Origin: Amaurobius ferox
Taxonomy: Eukaryota > Arthropoda > Arachnida > Araneae > Amaurobiidae
Reading direction: 5' to 3'
Length of the DNA stretch: 64,000 nucleotides
NCBI GenBank assembly: GCA_951213105.1
Contig: OX578133.1
Coordinates: 138,055,203 to 138,119,202 of the forward strand
In this document: positions 45,423-58,067 of the stretch, piece after piece
How positions within the stretch are numbered: position 1 is the first letter of the stretch
How the letters are laid out: each line of letters starts with the position of its first letter
The notes under the pieces: model-generated
Told to the model about the DNA's origin: nothing
The model's database searches: none
Seen by the model: only the letters and a program-made list of their open reading frames with translations
Program-made: the position numbers and the translations under genes

Positions 45423-45736
45423 GCATACACAGCGATTACCATTCAGCGGCACCATTAACTGTGAAAGTCATCAAGAGTTATCACAACTTTCAATCGGTTT
45501 TCATTCAACTTTCCGTCAATTGCCATAGGACCATGCGAACACCATAACGAAGACGAGCAAAGCTATCGATTGGAAAGCTTCATTCACGGAGTGTAAAGCT
45601 CAGGTTTACGATCAATCGTATTTCACAGTTAGTGTTTCATTAGGTGCCTCTGCCTGACAGGGGCGTAAGGCCAGGCTTCGTCTCTGACTTCTAATGTTCT
45701 TGCTAAAGTTTGCTTGCACTAATACTTTTCGCGAAG
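45423..45736 (+). other. Candidate non-coding first exon with consensus splice donor
   Basis: Directly after the satellite the base composition turns less AT-biased. The segment ends GCGAAG|GTAAGTGGGC, a consensus 5' splice site (GTAAGT at 45737-45742). No long ORF, TATA box or acceptor could be tied to it. It may be an exon of a gene lying outside the window, or chance. Confidence 0.2.
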
Positions 45737-46054
45737 GTAAGTGGGCGACGAACATCATTAAACAGGGGAACATTCACTGGCTTCCCTACAAATTGCTTTT
45801 CAGAAATTAAGCAAAAATGGTTGTTCATTCGTTCTCGTGGATATTACGAGTACCATTACTTGATTGAAATATAATCATTTTATACGCTTAACGAATTTTA
45901 TCTAAATTTTTATAAAGATTAAAAAAATTTTTGAGACGTGCAGCGTAATCCTTAGGTGTTGATCACTAAAACATGAGAGATTAATCTTCAAGACGAGTAA
46001 TCGATCCTCAGACCGTCTAGATGGTCTACACATGCTAGGTTTTAGTAATTTTCT

Positions 46055-46470
46055 TTTTCAACGTAGCATCAATATGACGCAGTTTCTCTCGCATACCAAT
46101 GTAAGCATACCGATATCTTTACCACATACTAATGTCAAAATATCGCAGAATATTACTTTATGCAATAAATAGAATGAATTGGTTGAAACTTTCTTTTAAA
46201 TATTTTAATTCAAGACCAGCCAATGTCAATACTACGGTTAAGGGCAAAAAAGAATTAATACTGTGATCTATGCAATGAAACAATTTATATCATGATAGTA
46301 TCATGAATGCAAATGCGTCTATTTTTTTTTGTCAAGAAATTGTACTGAAATAACCATGCATAATAAGTGCTATCGAGGGCAGACAAAAAATATGTTCTTT
46401 GCAATAATGTGCAATCGGTCAAAAAAAAAGAACAATCCGAACACGACGCGTTATACCGGCTGCTCGGGTC
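46055..46470 (+). repeat. Dispersed inverted repeat, left copy
   Basis: Shares with the reverse complement of 49790-50085 the blocks GCAGTTT.TCTCGCATACC, GAATATTACTTTATGCAATA, GAATTGGTT and GATCTATGCAATGAAACAAT. Its right part (AATATGTTCTTTGCAATAATGTGCA...) matches the reverse complement of 48780-48865. It is an old repeated segment, with no coding capacity I can read. Confidence 0.65.
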
Positions 46471-48779
46471 GTACAGTAAAATTAACTGTATCATTAGACT
46501 CGTGGTAATCCCTGCTATGAACAACTAATTTAAATATATGGGGTCGTCTTCATATTAAACTTTCCACCAAATTTATTTTTTAAAGGGCAACACCACCTTA
46601 AGATAACAGGTTCTGATTCTTCATGTGAAAGCACCTAGAATTCGCATAAAATTTAAATATTTCACTCAAGTCGTTGGGGAGTTATGACTGCTTGAAATTT
46701 CGAGCTCCTAATGTTAAATTGATACTGCAGTATTTATTTTATATTTTCTGAAATAATTAGCCCATCAATCTAATTTCTATTTCATATTGTGATACTAAAT
46801 AACCTAAATAAAATGTATACCATTTTTCATCTTCGAACAAATTTCTAATACCAATTATTAATTATGAAAATCATATTTGAAAAAAATATGATTTGAAACG
46901 GTTAGGTAAATTTTGAAGACAATTCATTCAGCACTGTCGGAGTGTGCAAAATTTTAGTTCATTCCTTTTAGTACTTATTGAAATGCATACCTGTATTCAA
47001 AAGTGCATCATTTTGAAGGTTTTCATCCCATCAATTTCCGATGAAAAATACTCAGACATTTTTTTTTTTCAAAATTGCACGACAATGCAAAGTTAGGTCT
47101 CTTAACACTTGTGCAATGAGTGGTCAGACATTGTTATTGCCTTTATGCTAAGAAAAAATTTATAATGTAAAGTAAAATGACAAATTTGAAAGTCAATTCA
47201 GCTTAGATAAATCCGTGCTATATCTGTTTCTCGTTATATAACTTGAACTTTGCGTTTAATATTATACAAGCTTTTTATATCAGATAATTTTAATTTCAAA
47301 TTCCATTCAAAAGTCGAAATCAACAACAATAAATGGTGAAATTGTACATTAAACTAAATGCATATATTTTTTCAGCGTGAGGAATGTCGTTGGAGAATAT
47401 GTAGGTAAAGACTAAATTTGTATTCTTAAAACTCTATGTGGTGCACAAGAGATTTGGGCTATCGAAAATAGAAATAACAATATAATTTTTTAATTTCTTT
47501 CAAATTGCTACTTGCATTTAGAAGGCAAAACGATAACTACAAAGAACATTTTTTATGTAAATTTTATGTTTCTTAACTATATTTGAAGGCAAGATATTCT
47601 GTAAAATGTTAATGAGAGTTAGCTTTGGATATCCGCTTTATGTAAAGTGGGAATTATTTCGGCAAGATACCGACCGTGTCCGAAGCTTGATACAGTAGTG
47701 CTCAAAAATTTGCATCACACACATATGTCCATGACATTCATGGAAAAAGGACAGTAACAGATTCAAAGTGATATTTAAAGTGTTTAATATTGATGAAGAC
47801 ATTGAGGAGGAGGGTATGCAGTAATGCACAAAAATTATTTACTTAGTGAACGTGTCTATATGTTAAATATTCCGAAATAATGAGAAATATGTAACATAAT
47901 TAGTGTATTAAATATTTGGTAATACCGAGAAATATATGATCTTCTGTTTTTCATTAAATATTTAAAAATACATTTTTTTTTTCATAATTGAAAAAATTAG
48001 AAAACATAATTGAGCTGTAATGTATCATGTATATACTATTTGCGATTATAGTAAGTTGTATCAAAGTTGTAGTTTTGTCTTTTAATCAATAAGTTAAAAA
48101 AAAATTGTGCGAGGAACGAATATAAAATGAAAGAAAAGGTGTTAATGTCGTTTAATGTTTTAATGCGATACGCATTTGTGTGATATAAAAATAAAAGCCA
48201 AATAGTCAAATAAATATTATAAAATTTCTAATTAAATCAGTCTAAGTAGAAATGGAAAATAAATTTTTGGATGATTCGAATTGTCAAATATTTTCACCCA
48301 ACTTCGTGAAGAAAATTTATTAGCGACCCAAAAGCAACTAAATTTTGTGACTTAGAAAAACCGCATTTAATATTAGCACATTGATGGTCAAAAGTATCGT
48401 TTACGTTGCTTCTGAAATTCACGAGTTCTAGACGCCACTAGCCTATTGATAAGATGTTTTTGTAAAGAATGTGCCATATCAACGAAATAGAAAAAAGTAT
48501 AACTACAGAGTATGCACGACCTTCATTTTAAGAAACGGACCTCAAATGATTTCTTACGTAATCTCCCTTGTTTATGGTCGAAATCTCACACAAATTTGTA
48601 TTTAGCACAGTGTTGACATAAGAAATCTTATAATGAAAAAAATATGAGTGTTGATATTGGAATTTTCGGAAATAATGAGCAACTAAGTAACGACCCCTTA
48701 TTCAAATTAGATGCACATTTATTTATAGTATACATTATTCTGAGTCCAATGATACCTTTGGTTTTACTGTACGACCTTA
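46471..48779. other. AT-rich non-coding stretch
   Basis: No gene, RNA gene or known element recognised. Short ORFs (for example minus 47638-47829) lack features. Confidence 0.5.
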
Positions 48780-50085
48780 GGAGACGAAATGAAGGGCAAT
48801 GTTCAGATTTTTCTTTTTAACCAACTGCACATTATTGCAAAGAAAATATTTTTTGTCTTCCCTCGATAACAATCATTGGGGTAAATCCGGGATAGATGGT
48901 GTACTTCTTTTTAAATCAAGAATCTGAGACCCATGGTGCACAAACAAGAAAACTTGTGTAGTCATAATAATTTATTTACATTTAGAAAAACAGTATTAGG
49001 ATAAAATAAATTATAAAATACTCGGTAAGCAATTATAATTTATTTTGTAAGCTCCTTCATTGCGTCATCTCTCCCACATGAGTCGGGTGTTACGCCGCAC
49101 CATAAGGCCGCACCATACCTCTCCGCGTTTAACATAAATGAATTTTAATGGACGTACCAAATATTTTTCTTCAAAAAATATGTATATTTAAATATAAAAA
49201 AGATAGAAACACTGAAATTGCAAATATAAAGAATTGACTATATTCGGAAAATGTTTGCTTTTTCATTTTAAGCTCAGTTTAAGAATACAACCAACACGGA
49301 CAAAATAATGACATTAATGAACAATGGAGTAGGGTAAAAATCGACTTAATAACATAATTACGAAAATTTTACGTATTTTTCAAATAACTCTTGAGTGTAC
49401 CCATTTCTAGGGGAGAAATGCCGCACCTCACGGCTTCCTGGCCTTGGATTCAAACATGGCGAAATCACAATAAAAACACTCTACACGAAGACTATACTTC
49501 TCTCAAACAAGGAATCCACTGACATTTAGAAGTTTTAGCTGTAACTTACAATCTGTGGTAACACAATTAAATATTTCATGATAAATTCTACAACTCATCT
49601 TAGATATTTGTCAATTACTGGTGAAAAAGGCACAGGAACACAATGCTTTTATCAAACACATTTGAAACACTAAATGGCACACCGTTAGTGTTTACTGTAT
49701 TACCATCTTAAGGTGAGTTTCAGAACTAGGGTGGGTGCGCAATCTATACCGGATGCGGCATCTATTCCGGAATTACCCTATGCATGTTTATTTCAGTACA
49801 ATTTCCTTACAAGAAAAAGAGATGCATTTGCATTCATGATACTATCTCCCTTCTACCTCTGGAAGTAATTGTTTCATTGCATAGATCGAAGTAATTCTTT
49901 TAAGCCTTTAGCAAAACCATAACATTGACATTGGTTGTTCTTGCACTAAAGTATTTTCAAAAATTTTAACCAATTCATTGTATTTATTGCATAAAGTAAT
50001 ATTCTATGATATTTCGAAATTAGTATGGGGACAAGGCATCGGTATGCGAGAAAAACTGCGCCATATTTACGTTACATTGAATAAG
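48780..50085 (-). repeat. Dispersed inverted repeat, right copy (split or expanded)
   Basis: The inverted partner of 46055-46470 occurs in two parts, 48780-48865 and 49790-50085, separated by ~0.9 kb of other sequence. That middle part (48870-49790) contains GGTGAGTTTCAGAAC and GGGATAGATGGTGTACTTC-like phrases; it may be an insertion or sequence deleted from the left copy. Confidence 0.55.
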
Positions 50086-50089
50086 GTCC

Positions 50090-50840
50090 CTTTTTTCGAA
50101 ATGGCCTGCAACAGTTCTTAAAATCAGAAATAAAAGACTACATGTGCTGAAATACATTAATTAAATGCTTATTTTATACGTAATTTTTAACGATAAAAAG
50201 AATAGGATCAACCCCATTACACTAGGATTTACCACGTCTCAGATATTTGATTTTTTTTGTTGTTTGTTTTTTTCGTTGTTGTTGTTGTTTTTTTGTTGTT
50301 GTTTTTGTTATGAGGAGCCGACAATGTTTTTTTCTGGAGTTGAAGAACTAATCAATATATCTTCTCAAATTTAGTAATTAATTATTTGCTTCTCAAATTT
50401 GGTAATTAATGGTCTCAAATTCTTGTAGATTATTATAATGCTGATTATAATTTGGTATGATTCGAGGAAAAAAAACAGACCTTTTGTTTCCGAAATGGCC
50501 AGTAAAAATCGTCAAAATCTCAAATAAAAAATTTAATATACTGAAATGCATTAACTAAATGCTTGTTATATAATTTTTGACGGCTAAGACCAACTCCATT
50601 GCAATAAAACGAACCGTTTTAGAAATGTTTAAACTTAGTGGAATTTTGAGAAGCTTGCGACGTTTCAAAAGACGTTAGATTGCTATTGAAAAAGAAGGCG
50701 TGCTAAAACTGCAGATTGGATATAATATCAAATAAGTATCCAAGTCATATTGAGCAATTAAACTCAATTTAATCGATTATGAAAAGAAAAATGCATTTGA
50801 ATCTATAGAGAAAGTCCCATATCGGATTTTTTTTTTCTTT
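50090..50840 (-). mobile_element. HINE-1 copy g, minus strand, diverged
   Basis: Reads the HINE-1 body in reverse. CGAAATGGCC blocks at 50097 and 50489 mark two internal units. Phrases like AACTCCATTGCAAT match the inverse of the 5' region. It ends AGAGAAAGTCCCATATCGGA, the inverse of the HINE-1 start. T-rich tracts at 50250-50310 and 50826-50853 have expanded. Confidence 0.5.
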
Positions 50841-50984
50841 TTTTTTTTTTTTTATGGAGTGGGCAGAAATTTCTCACCCTGCCCCATAGGGTGGTAGTTT
50901 TTCCTCTGATAAAATTGCGTGTAGAACGAAAAACAAAACCTAACCATAACAGCTGTTATCCACAACGCAAAATTCTTTAAACAC

Positions 50985-51065
50985 CTGGCTTTAGCCAACT
51001 GGGACTAAAACGATCTATATCCTAAAGTAAGGGTTCGAATATTACGCGGCAATTACAGCATGTGA
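50985..51065 (+). mobile_element. tRNA-like segment (SINE head or tRNA pseudogene)
   Basis: CTTTAGCCAACTGG fits an A box and, about 35 nt on, AGGGTTCGAATATT fits a B box. I could not draw a convincing acceptor stem, so a functional tRNA is unlikely. Confidence 0.4.
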
Positions 51066-51439
51066 GAGGAAATATTTTCATAAAATTCAACAAAATACTA
51101 ATGCGTATATCACATTATTTTATTTTTTAGAATTTTTTATTTGCGGCAAAAAAAGATTATAAAACGTAGTCTTATTTAATCTTGCTGAAACCAATACATT
51201 CTTCGTAATTAACAAAATCATTATACCAAATTTCATTCACACCGCTCAATTATTTCAAAAGTTATCGCTCACAGTAAAGAAAGTAAAATTTCTAATACCT
51301 CAAGAATGATTTGTGATAACTGTTAAGCAATCATTTCAAGTCATTTGTGGTAAAAGTATTTATAACATAAGACATACTTTATTTTGTAAGAATGTTTAAT
51401 CATTTATTATTTTTGTCGCTTCAGATCAAAACAGCGCAA

Positions 51440-52165
51440 TAACTTGAGAATAATGAAAGTAAACATGTTATAAATGACTAGTATTTAAGTCTGTCAATGA
51501 CAAGGAAACTAATTAAAATATTATGTTTCAACATTTTTAATATATTTTATTTTGTTTAACAATGTATTGCTCTTAACGTCAAAAATAGTCATTTTTAATC
51601 GAAAATTGGCTCAGTTAGGTTCCTACTCGTAGTTAATACCATAAAAATGTAAAGTTTCAGTCTTCTAGATCACCGGGTAGGGAGAGCTTCTTGGAAGTCT
51701 GGAAGGATTTTTCGACCAGCCTCAGGTGAATGAATAGAAAATTCAGCGTCGTTAAGTTCTGTCCGTAGTTAATATTTCAAGTGAGCAACGATTCATTCAC
51801 CGGGAGATTTCTTTAAGTGTCTATAAAGTCTTATCATAAAATACCATTAAAAGTTAAAATACTATTTTCTTCTTCTCCGGGGGGAGGGGGAGAGAGAGAG
51901 CCACAAATCTGACTCCATTAGATTCTGTACCGTGGTCCATACTGTAAGTGTGCAACGATTCAGTCTTCTATATTACCGAGGGACTTCTGGAGGGTCTGAT
52001 AAGACTTCTCAAAAATTTCTCATTTCCTCTGCCCTCGAGAGAGAAATCGAAAATCCGGCTGACTCAATTAGGTTCTGTACCGTAGTCGATATATTTAGTA
52101 TGCAAAGACTCGGTCTGCTAAGTCACCGAGGGGCTTCTGGGGGGTCAGTGAAGGTACAAACTCGT
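51440..52165 (-). repeat. R repeat, copy 3, minus strand
   Basis: In reverse it shows the R unit (GGTTCTGTACCGTAGTCGAT, TAGTATGCAAAGACTCGGTC, CACCGAGGGGCTTCTGGGGG) about four times between 51600 and 52160. The shared AT-rich tail lies at 51440-51600. A (GA)n block at 51893-51902 lies inside. Confidence 0.65.
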
Positions 52166-52289
52166 TAGACAATTACTATATGCATATGATTCGCTTTTAA
52201 AAGAAATTTTATAGATGAAAAAATTATTGTTTTAATAGTATATGACTTATTAACTTTTCAGGATTTTGTTTCATTTTCACTTTTTCGCA

Positions 52290-53380
52290 CTATAGAAGTC
52301 TATAATATAGTATAAGAAAAGTATTGTTTTCACGAAAATTTTCGATTTCGAGATTTTGATGCAATATATATTTTAGGACCTCCTGAACCCGTTTTCACTA
52401 TTTTTAGAATGATATCCGTATGTCGGCCTGTCGTCTGCCTGTGGTCAATTTCTTGCATACGGAATAGCTGCCACAAATATAATTGGATTTTCACAAAGCT
52501 TTATATCCGGGTTTGTTAACGTAATATCTAGAACTAGATATAATTTTATGAAATTCGAGCGAAAACTTCGAAATTTTTTCGAAATCTTATATTTTTAACA
52601 TCAAAATTTGACAAAATCATGCATAAAAGAGGTTATTAAAGGCTCTGTGATCACGAAACTTGCCACTTTCAATCATTGTAGTGAAAAATAGCCGCGATAC
52701 AATTTTTGTATTCGTGCGTCATTCCCGAGAGGGGGGGGGGGGTACATTATCAAATTTGGGATCAATCGAACGATTTTCTCAAACCCTTTAATATAAAAGT
52801 CAGCTTATAATTGTGATTACTTGAACCAACGATACAGATTTTTCAACTTTTTCTTGAAAATTTTGTAAAAAAAAAAAAATCACAAGCTTCTTAAAAATAG
52901 ATTCTGGTATGAAAACGTCGAGCTGAGTCACACTTCAATTACTTGAAGAAAATGTTCGTTAGAGGTTCATATGAATGGCGGATACTGAATCATAGTGAGC
53001 ATTTTGGAAAACGTTGTATTATTTATTATTACTCACACTCATTTCATTTATCATGAAACATTAAATAAAAATTTTGAAGGGTTTCATCTGTGTTAATTTT
53101 CTGTTCAGCTGAAATCAAATCTCATAAATTGAGTAAATGTTTCTGTTCATGGACGCCAATCTCGTAATATAGCCCAAACCAATCAAAGAATGTTGATAAG
53201 AATATCAAGAACAATTCGTATTCTGAGAATGCCAGTTGAGGCTTATCATTTCTCTCGAGACTCTTCGAGTACTTCAATCCATCCTTATCACGCAACAAGA
53301 CTTACTGTCTTCCGAATACATGAACATGTAGCTCGAAAGAGATATTTATTTTGCTCTCAGTATTAAACATACAGTATATT
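52290..53380 (-). mobile_element. Possible HINE-like repeat, minus strand
   Basis: TATAAGAAAAGTATTGTTTTCACGAAAATTTTCGA recalls the 3' end of HINE-1 on the minus strand at 55250 (AATAAGAAAAGTATTGTGAC...AAAATTCGA). The following text (CGTATGTCGGCCTGTCGTCTG) could be a worn microsatellite. The interior does not match clearly. G run at 52731-52742. Confidence 0.35.
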
Positions 53381-53382
53381 AC

Positions 53383-53580
53383 ACTAGTGTGAATTACCCG
53401 GCGTTTTCCAGGTCCTAAATAGGTGCCCGCTACATAAATAATACATTTACAGATAACACAACTCAGTTACGCCGCTAAAAAAAACCACTGTGGAAAGTAA
53501 AAAGAAATAAAAGAAACATAACGGCGCATGCGCAGTCGAGTACACAAGAATCTACCGCTCCACAACTGTGGAGAGAAAGA
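53383..53580 (+). mobile_element. Terminus of the ACTAGC...ACCCG repeat, third locus
   Basis: ACTAGTGTGAATTACCCGGC parallels the starts at 29979 and 38596. A GC-richer segment with GCATGCGCAGTCGA follows; that phrase recurs at 54078. Confidence 0.4.
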
Positions 53581-53582
53581 AA

Positions 53583-54018
53583 TAACAAGAAAGATCAATC
53601 ATGCTTGTAATGCATGCCGGAGGTGTAATTATTATTTTAATTTTTATTTAAAAAGTTACTGAATATATTTCGCTGAATTTTTTTTTATATATTTTATGGA
53701 ACAATTTGAATATTACCTAAAATTTTCGAAGCAATTTGTGAATTTTAAATTCGCTTAAAAAATGTTTGAAAAATTAGTTCCCATAGGGCTCAATGTATTT
53801 CATTTTTTCAACCCGGGTTCAATCCAAAACTAATTGGGTGATATTATTCATTTATATTCCCATAGGTCTTACAGACCGTCTGAACAACATACTAAAATTT
53901 CATTTTGATTAAGTCATTTTTACGGCAGTTATCGTGCTAACGGACAGACAGACAGACAGACAGACAGACAGAATGAACAAAGTCATAAACACTTTTCAGC
54001 TTTGTTGTAAGTGTTAAT
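53583..54018 (+). mobile_element. HINE-2 copy C, internally deleted
   Basis: The 5' end (TAACAAGAAAGATCAATCAT) joins after about 40 bp to the 3' half of the family: TTTCGCTGAATTTTTTTT, AACCCGGGTTCAATCC, (GACA)n at 53946-53969 and the terminal hairpin AACACTTTTCAGCTTTGTTG. It shows that both termini belong to one family. Confidence 0.65.
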
Positions 54019-54633
54019 AAAAGAAACGATTATTTCTGTAGGAGAGAAGGCTTTATTTAAACCCAACCGAGAATTGGGCATGCGCAGTCGACCGGGGAGA
54101 AAAAATGGAAAATGAAGCCCTTCTGAGAACGAGATCAAAATCAATCTAAATTTTTATGCATATGCTTAAAAATCACAGAAAACAAAATAGCGTATTATTT
54201 AAAAAAGGATTTTTTATTATAATGCGAGGTTATAAACACAACTTTTTGCTTAACTATAGAATCGTGTTAATATTACTTTTTTGGATGCGGTGAAATACGT
54301 ATCAGATAACCTAAAAAATCCAAATTTGATAAATTAAAAAAATAAATAAATAAATATGAAGGAATTACCTATGAATTCGGTTCAAACATCGTTGGTAAAA
54401 ATATCTTTCGATCTTTCCGATGGTGTTAAGATGATGGAAACTGTATAATAAATTTTTAGTCGCTAAGTTACCGATTTATGGGAAAATCGCTCAAAATCAT
54501 GCTAAAACAAAAAATAACTAAAATACTAATTCAATTTTTTTTTTAAATCTCGCCGAGGCGCATCGTCCCGGCTCCTAAAGCACATATATGCCGACGTGGT
54601 CATACGGTGCTTAAATTTCCCATCACACATAGA

Positions 54634-54638
54634 AAGAG

Positions 54639-54685
<47 letters not shown>
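54634..54685. repeat. (GA)n microsatellite
   Basis: About 52 bp of AG with one early interruption. The stretch 54019-55229 otherwise shows no recognisable gene or element. Confidence 0.95.
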
Positions 54686-54687
<2 letters not shown>

Positions 54688-55229
54688 TCATGGACATGGG
54701 TATCTGAGTTTTATCTTACTCTGACGAATGTCATTAAACTTTCTTCCTAAATTTCTATTCTTTGAATTTCTTGTTAATGTTTCATATTTGAAATCAAAAT
54801 TTACGCTGAAACTATTTGAAAATTTATAGTTTTATATTCTATGAATTTTCAAATAATACACTTCACAAAACGTAGCGAAGTAAAACACCAGATCAAAAAA
54901 ACAACAAATCTTCCGCTATTCCACTTTATATATTAGAAGTCAAAATTTTTCCAATAATTCGCTATAATAATCGTTATAATTTCATTGGTCCCTCGGGAAG
55001 TGGGGAGAATATAAAATAAAAGAATATAAACTGTGAGTTGTTTCCAGTACTTAACGTCAAATTCTCAAGCGCCAAGTTTTTAACGCCAAGCTCCCCCTCT
55101 ACATACGTTTCAATTTAAAAGTACTCGAAATTTACTCATTAATATGCATTATTTCATTTCTACATAATCATTTATCTGAAATAATCAAATTACCACAATC
55201 GTACAAGTTATGCAACGAACGATCCATTA

Positions 55230-56140
55230 TTACTTTCCTTATATATATAATGAATAAGAAAAGTATTGTGACGGGGTCGAAAATTCGAAATTCGACGGGA
55301 GAGCACGTTTCAAGCATCCCTGATCACGAATCGAACATTTTTGAGGTGATGTCTGTGCGCGCGCGCGTTTGTGTGTGTGTGGAGACGATATCTCACGAAC
55401 ATATAGAGCGATTCGAATAAAATTTGGTACAAAAATTACAATCCGTGAATACTGGAAGCCTATTGTTTTTAAACACAATAGAATGTTCAGAACCCCCTAA
55501 ATTTTCGAATGAAATTTTGAAAAAATCATCAAAAAATCAAAACTTTTAATAAAATTAGGCAAATAGACATTTTTTATGTAATTTTTCCTTAGAAAACGAT
55601 TGATATAAATTTTAGAACGCTAGCATGAACCATTCTCGAGATATTGTACACTTTTCAAATAAATTTATCAAAAAATCCCATGAATTAAAAAAAATATATT
55701 AACTGTTGAGAAACATGTTCACTTTTCATATATAATATCATGCGATAAATTGGGTGACACCATTCTAGTGGATCTAGCTCGTCCCATTCATAAGAAAAGA
55801 TACTTTGAGTAATACTTTTGTATTTGAATGTCAATCGTCATTTATATGCTATAAAAATAACTTATTTTTCCGTCCATAACGCTTGGTGAGATTTTGGTGA
55901 CGAATTTGGAGGAATATCGCCAACTTGGCGCGTTTTTTAAATGTTGCCAAATTAACGAAAATCTCGCCAAATGGATAAAAATGACGCTAAATCAATGAAT
56001 ATGAAGACTAATTGACGAAAATCCAATATCTTGGAAATAATATAAGTATCTATTATAAGAATAACCTATTTCTTTTTACTGTAAAAGTAGTAAATTCATT
56101 GCATTATATAGGGAAAGTCATGTGCTGTCCACATCAGATT
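55230..56140 (-). mobile_element. HINE-1 copy e, minus strand
   Basis: Begins on the plus strand with TACTTTCCTTATATATA...AAGAAAAGTA (3' hairpin). It passes a GTGTGCGCGCGCG/GTGTGT tract (55347-55380) and ends GGGAAAGTCATGTGCTGTCC-ACATCAGA, the exact inverse of the HINE-1 start. CCAACTTGGCGCGTTTTTTA-type motifs (55918-56000) are the same internal minisatellite as in copy c. Confidence 0.65.
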
Positions 56141-56877
56141 TTTTTATCTTATTATTTATTAACAGGACTTAGTCTGATTTACGTCTGACTTATATCTAGA
56201 TAATTCTCTGTTGTCCACTTCAAATTATTTATCTGTCTAAGCTGAATATAAATTTGAAAAATCCAGACAAGCAAATAACCAGACTTTCAATTCTATATAT
56301 AGATATGTATTTATGCTAGAATTCATGCATTTGCTTTTATTAAATACCAGTTCGTCTTTTGTTTTATATCCTTTTAATTCCATGCTGCTGCCTCAATACT
56401 GGATATATTGCGCTTCCATGCTTCAAAAGTGACATAGTTTGTTAGTTGCTTCTGCAATTATGTTGGGGGACATTAATCTATCAAAAAGTAATATCATTGA
56501 AAAAAAATAAAAAGTTAACGAAAATAAATAAATTAACTCTGTGGTTATACAAAGGACTTGACCCAAATTAACATAACTGACCAGCATCCAGTGGTGATAT
56601 CACACATTTTCATTAGGGGAGCCAATGTAGGGTTTTATTAGCAACTGCTTTTTCTATATTTTCATCATCATAATAATAAAATTAGAGATAGTACATTGAA
56701 ACATTATGTAAAAATAATATATTTATTATTTGAATATTTAAGATAAAATGTAAGTAAGAAGTGCTAGATTTCTAATATACAGAACAAAAGTTACAAAACC
56801 CAGTTTTATTTGGGTGTCCGTAGCCTCCTCCCTCATCTATGCCCCCTCAGCTTTGCCCGCAGATATCTCATATAAGC

Positions 56878-56916
56878 CCGTAGATATCCTATATATCATC
56901 TTTAGGATATCTACGG
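56878..56916. repeat. Perfect hairpin, 13-bp arms
   Basis: CCGTAGATATCCT and AGGATATCTACGG are exact inverted repeats around a ~13-nt loop. A neighbouring AGATATCTCATATAAGCCCG repeats part of it. No gene nearby explains it; it may be the end of an unrecognised element. Confidence 0.75.
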
Positions 56917-57219
56917 TTTTGCCTATGTTTGTACCTAAGACCTTTATCTTTCAACGGCTATCGATTAACGTTCTATTGTTTTAATTAAGGTAAATGCTGT
57001 TGACATTTAAAAGTTTCCACTTTTCACTTTTAAAATATTCATTTCTGAAAATAGTTTTCTTCTCATTTTGACAAATAGAATTTTTTTGTAGTGTCACTTT
57101 TGGAGGAAGTGTGCGATATGTATATGTTCAGCGCTATGTTTTAGGTATAAGTTCGCTTAATTAAGACAAAGTGGGCTAGTTCTAATGTCCCCTTACTAAA
57201 TAGAAACCTCTGTACTATA

Positions 57220-57977
57220 TATGGTTCCTAGTAAAGTCCTTAAGTACCCCAATAACTTAAGATTCTAAGAAAAGGTCCATATGTCTACACATTAGGTTTA
57301 TCTATGGTAACGGTATCATGCCTGGTCGAATAAAAATGATTTCAGCTCCCCTGGTGAAGACCTTAAAAAGTTAGAATAACGAACTCGACAACAAAATAAG
57401 AGAAAAGAAAAATATTAATTGCTAAGCTGTAGAGGATTATCTAATTAAAAGGAATCTACATCAGAAAGGCCCAAAACGCGTATATGGAAGGCAATAAATG
57501 CCTGTCAGAAAGTCATTCATTAGGGACTGCAACACGGTGACACCTGCAATGCTTCCTACGCGGTCACATTTTTCCTGGATCTCAAATGTGGATTGTTGCT
57601 GACGGAGAGCATTTTAAATAGGCTGTTCATTAGATTCCAATGAATGTAAATGTTGCTTATTTAAGCATTCCTGAATAGGGGAACTGTTTGCCAACAGCCA
57701 TATTATTTGAAATAAATGCTTTCTGTAACACGTTTATTGTCAATTTTCCTACTCATTATACAATGCTCTAACACTTTGTAATTGGCATTTTTCGTCTATC
57801 TCGCTATATTGCCGAGTTCATTTCCCTGACTTTATAAGTTCTCCGCTAGGGATGCTGCAATAACAATTACTATTATTTGATTGGGCATGGTCACTTTACT
57901 ATACATAGATCTAACGTATACACCCACGGACATTTTCTTATATAGTTATTGGGGTGCTTAAAGACATTCCTAGGATA
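57220..57977 (+). mobile_element. TA-flanked foldback MITE, copy 2
   Basis: About 758 bp with inverted ends (TATGGTTCCTAGTAAAGTCC and ...GACATTCCTAGGATA). Internal blocks are shared with copy 1 at 17070-21393: CGCGTATATGGAAGGCAATAAAT, TAATTGGCATTTTTCGTCTA and TGGTCACTTTACTATA. The arms are inverted over several hundred bases. Confidence 0.75.
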
Positions 57978-58067
57978 GTGTACAAAAAGTAGAAATTAAA
58001 TATTTTTATAAAATTAGATTAAAAAAAAGCTTTGCAAATCTGAAGCAACAAAAAAAAAGAGCAAGAC

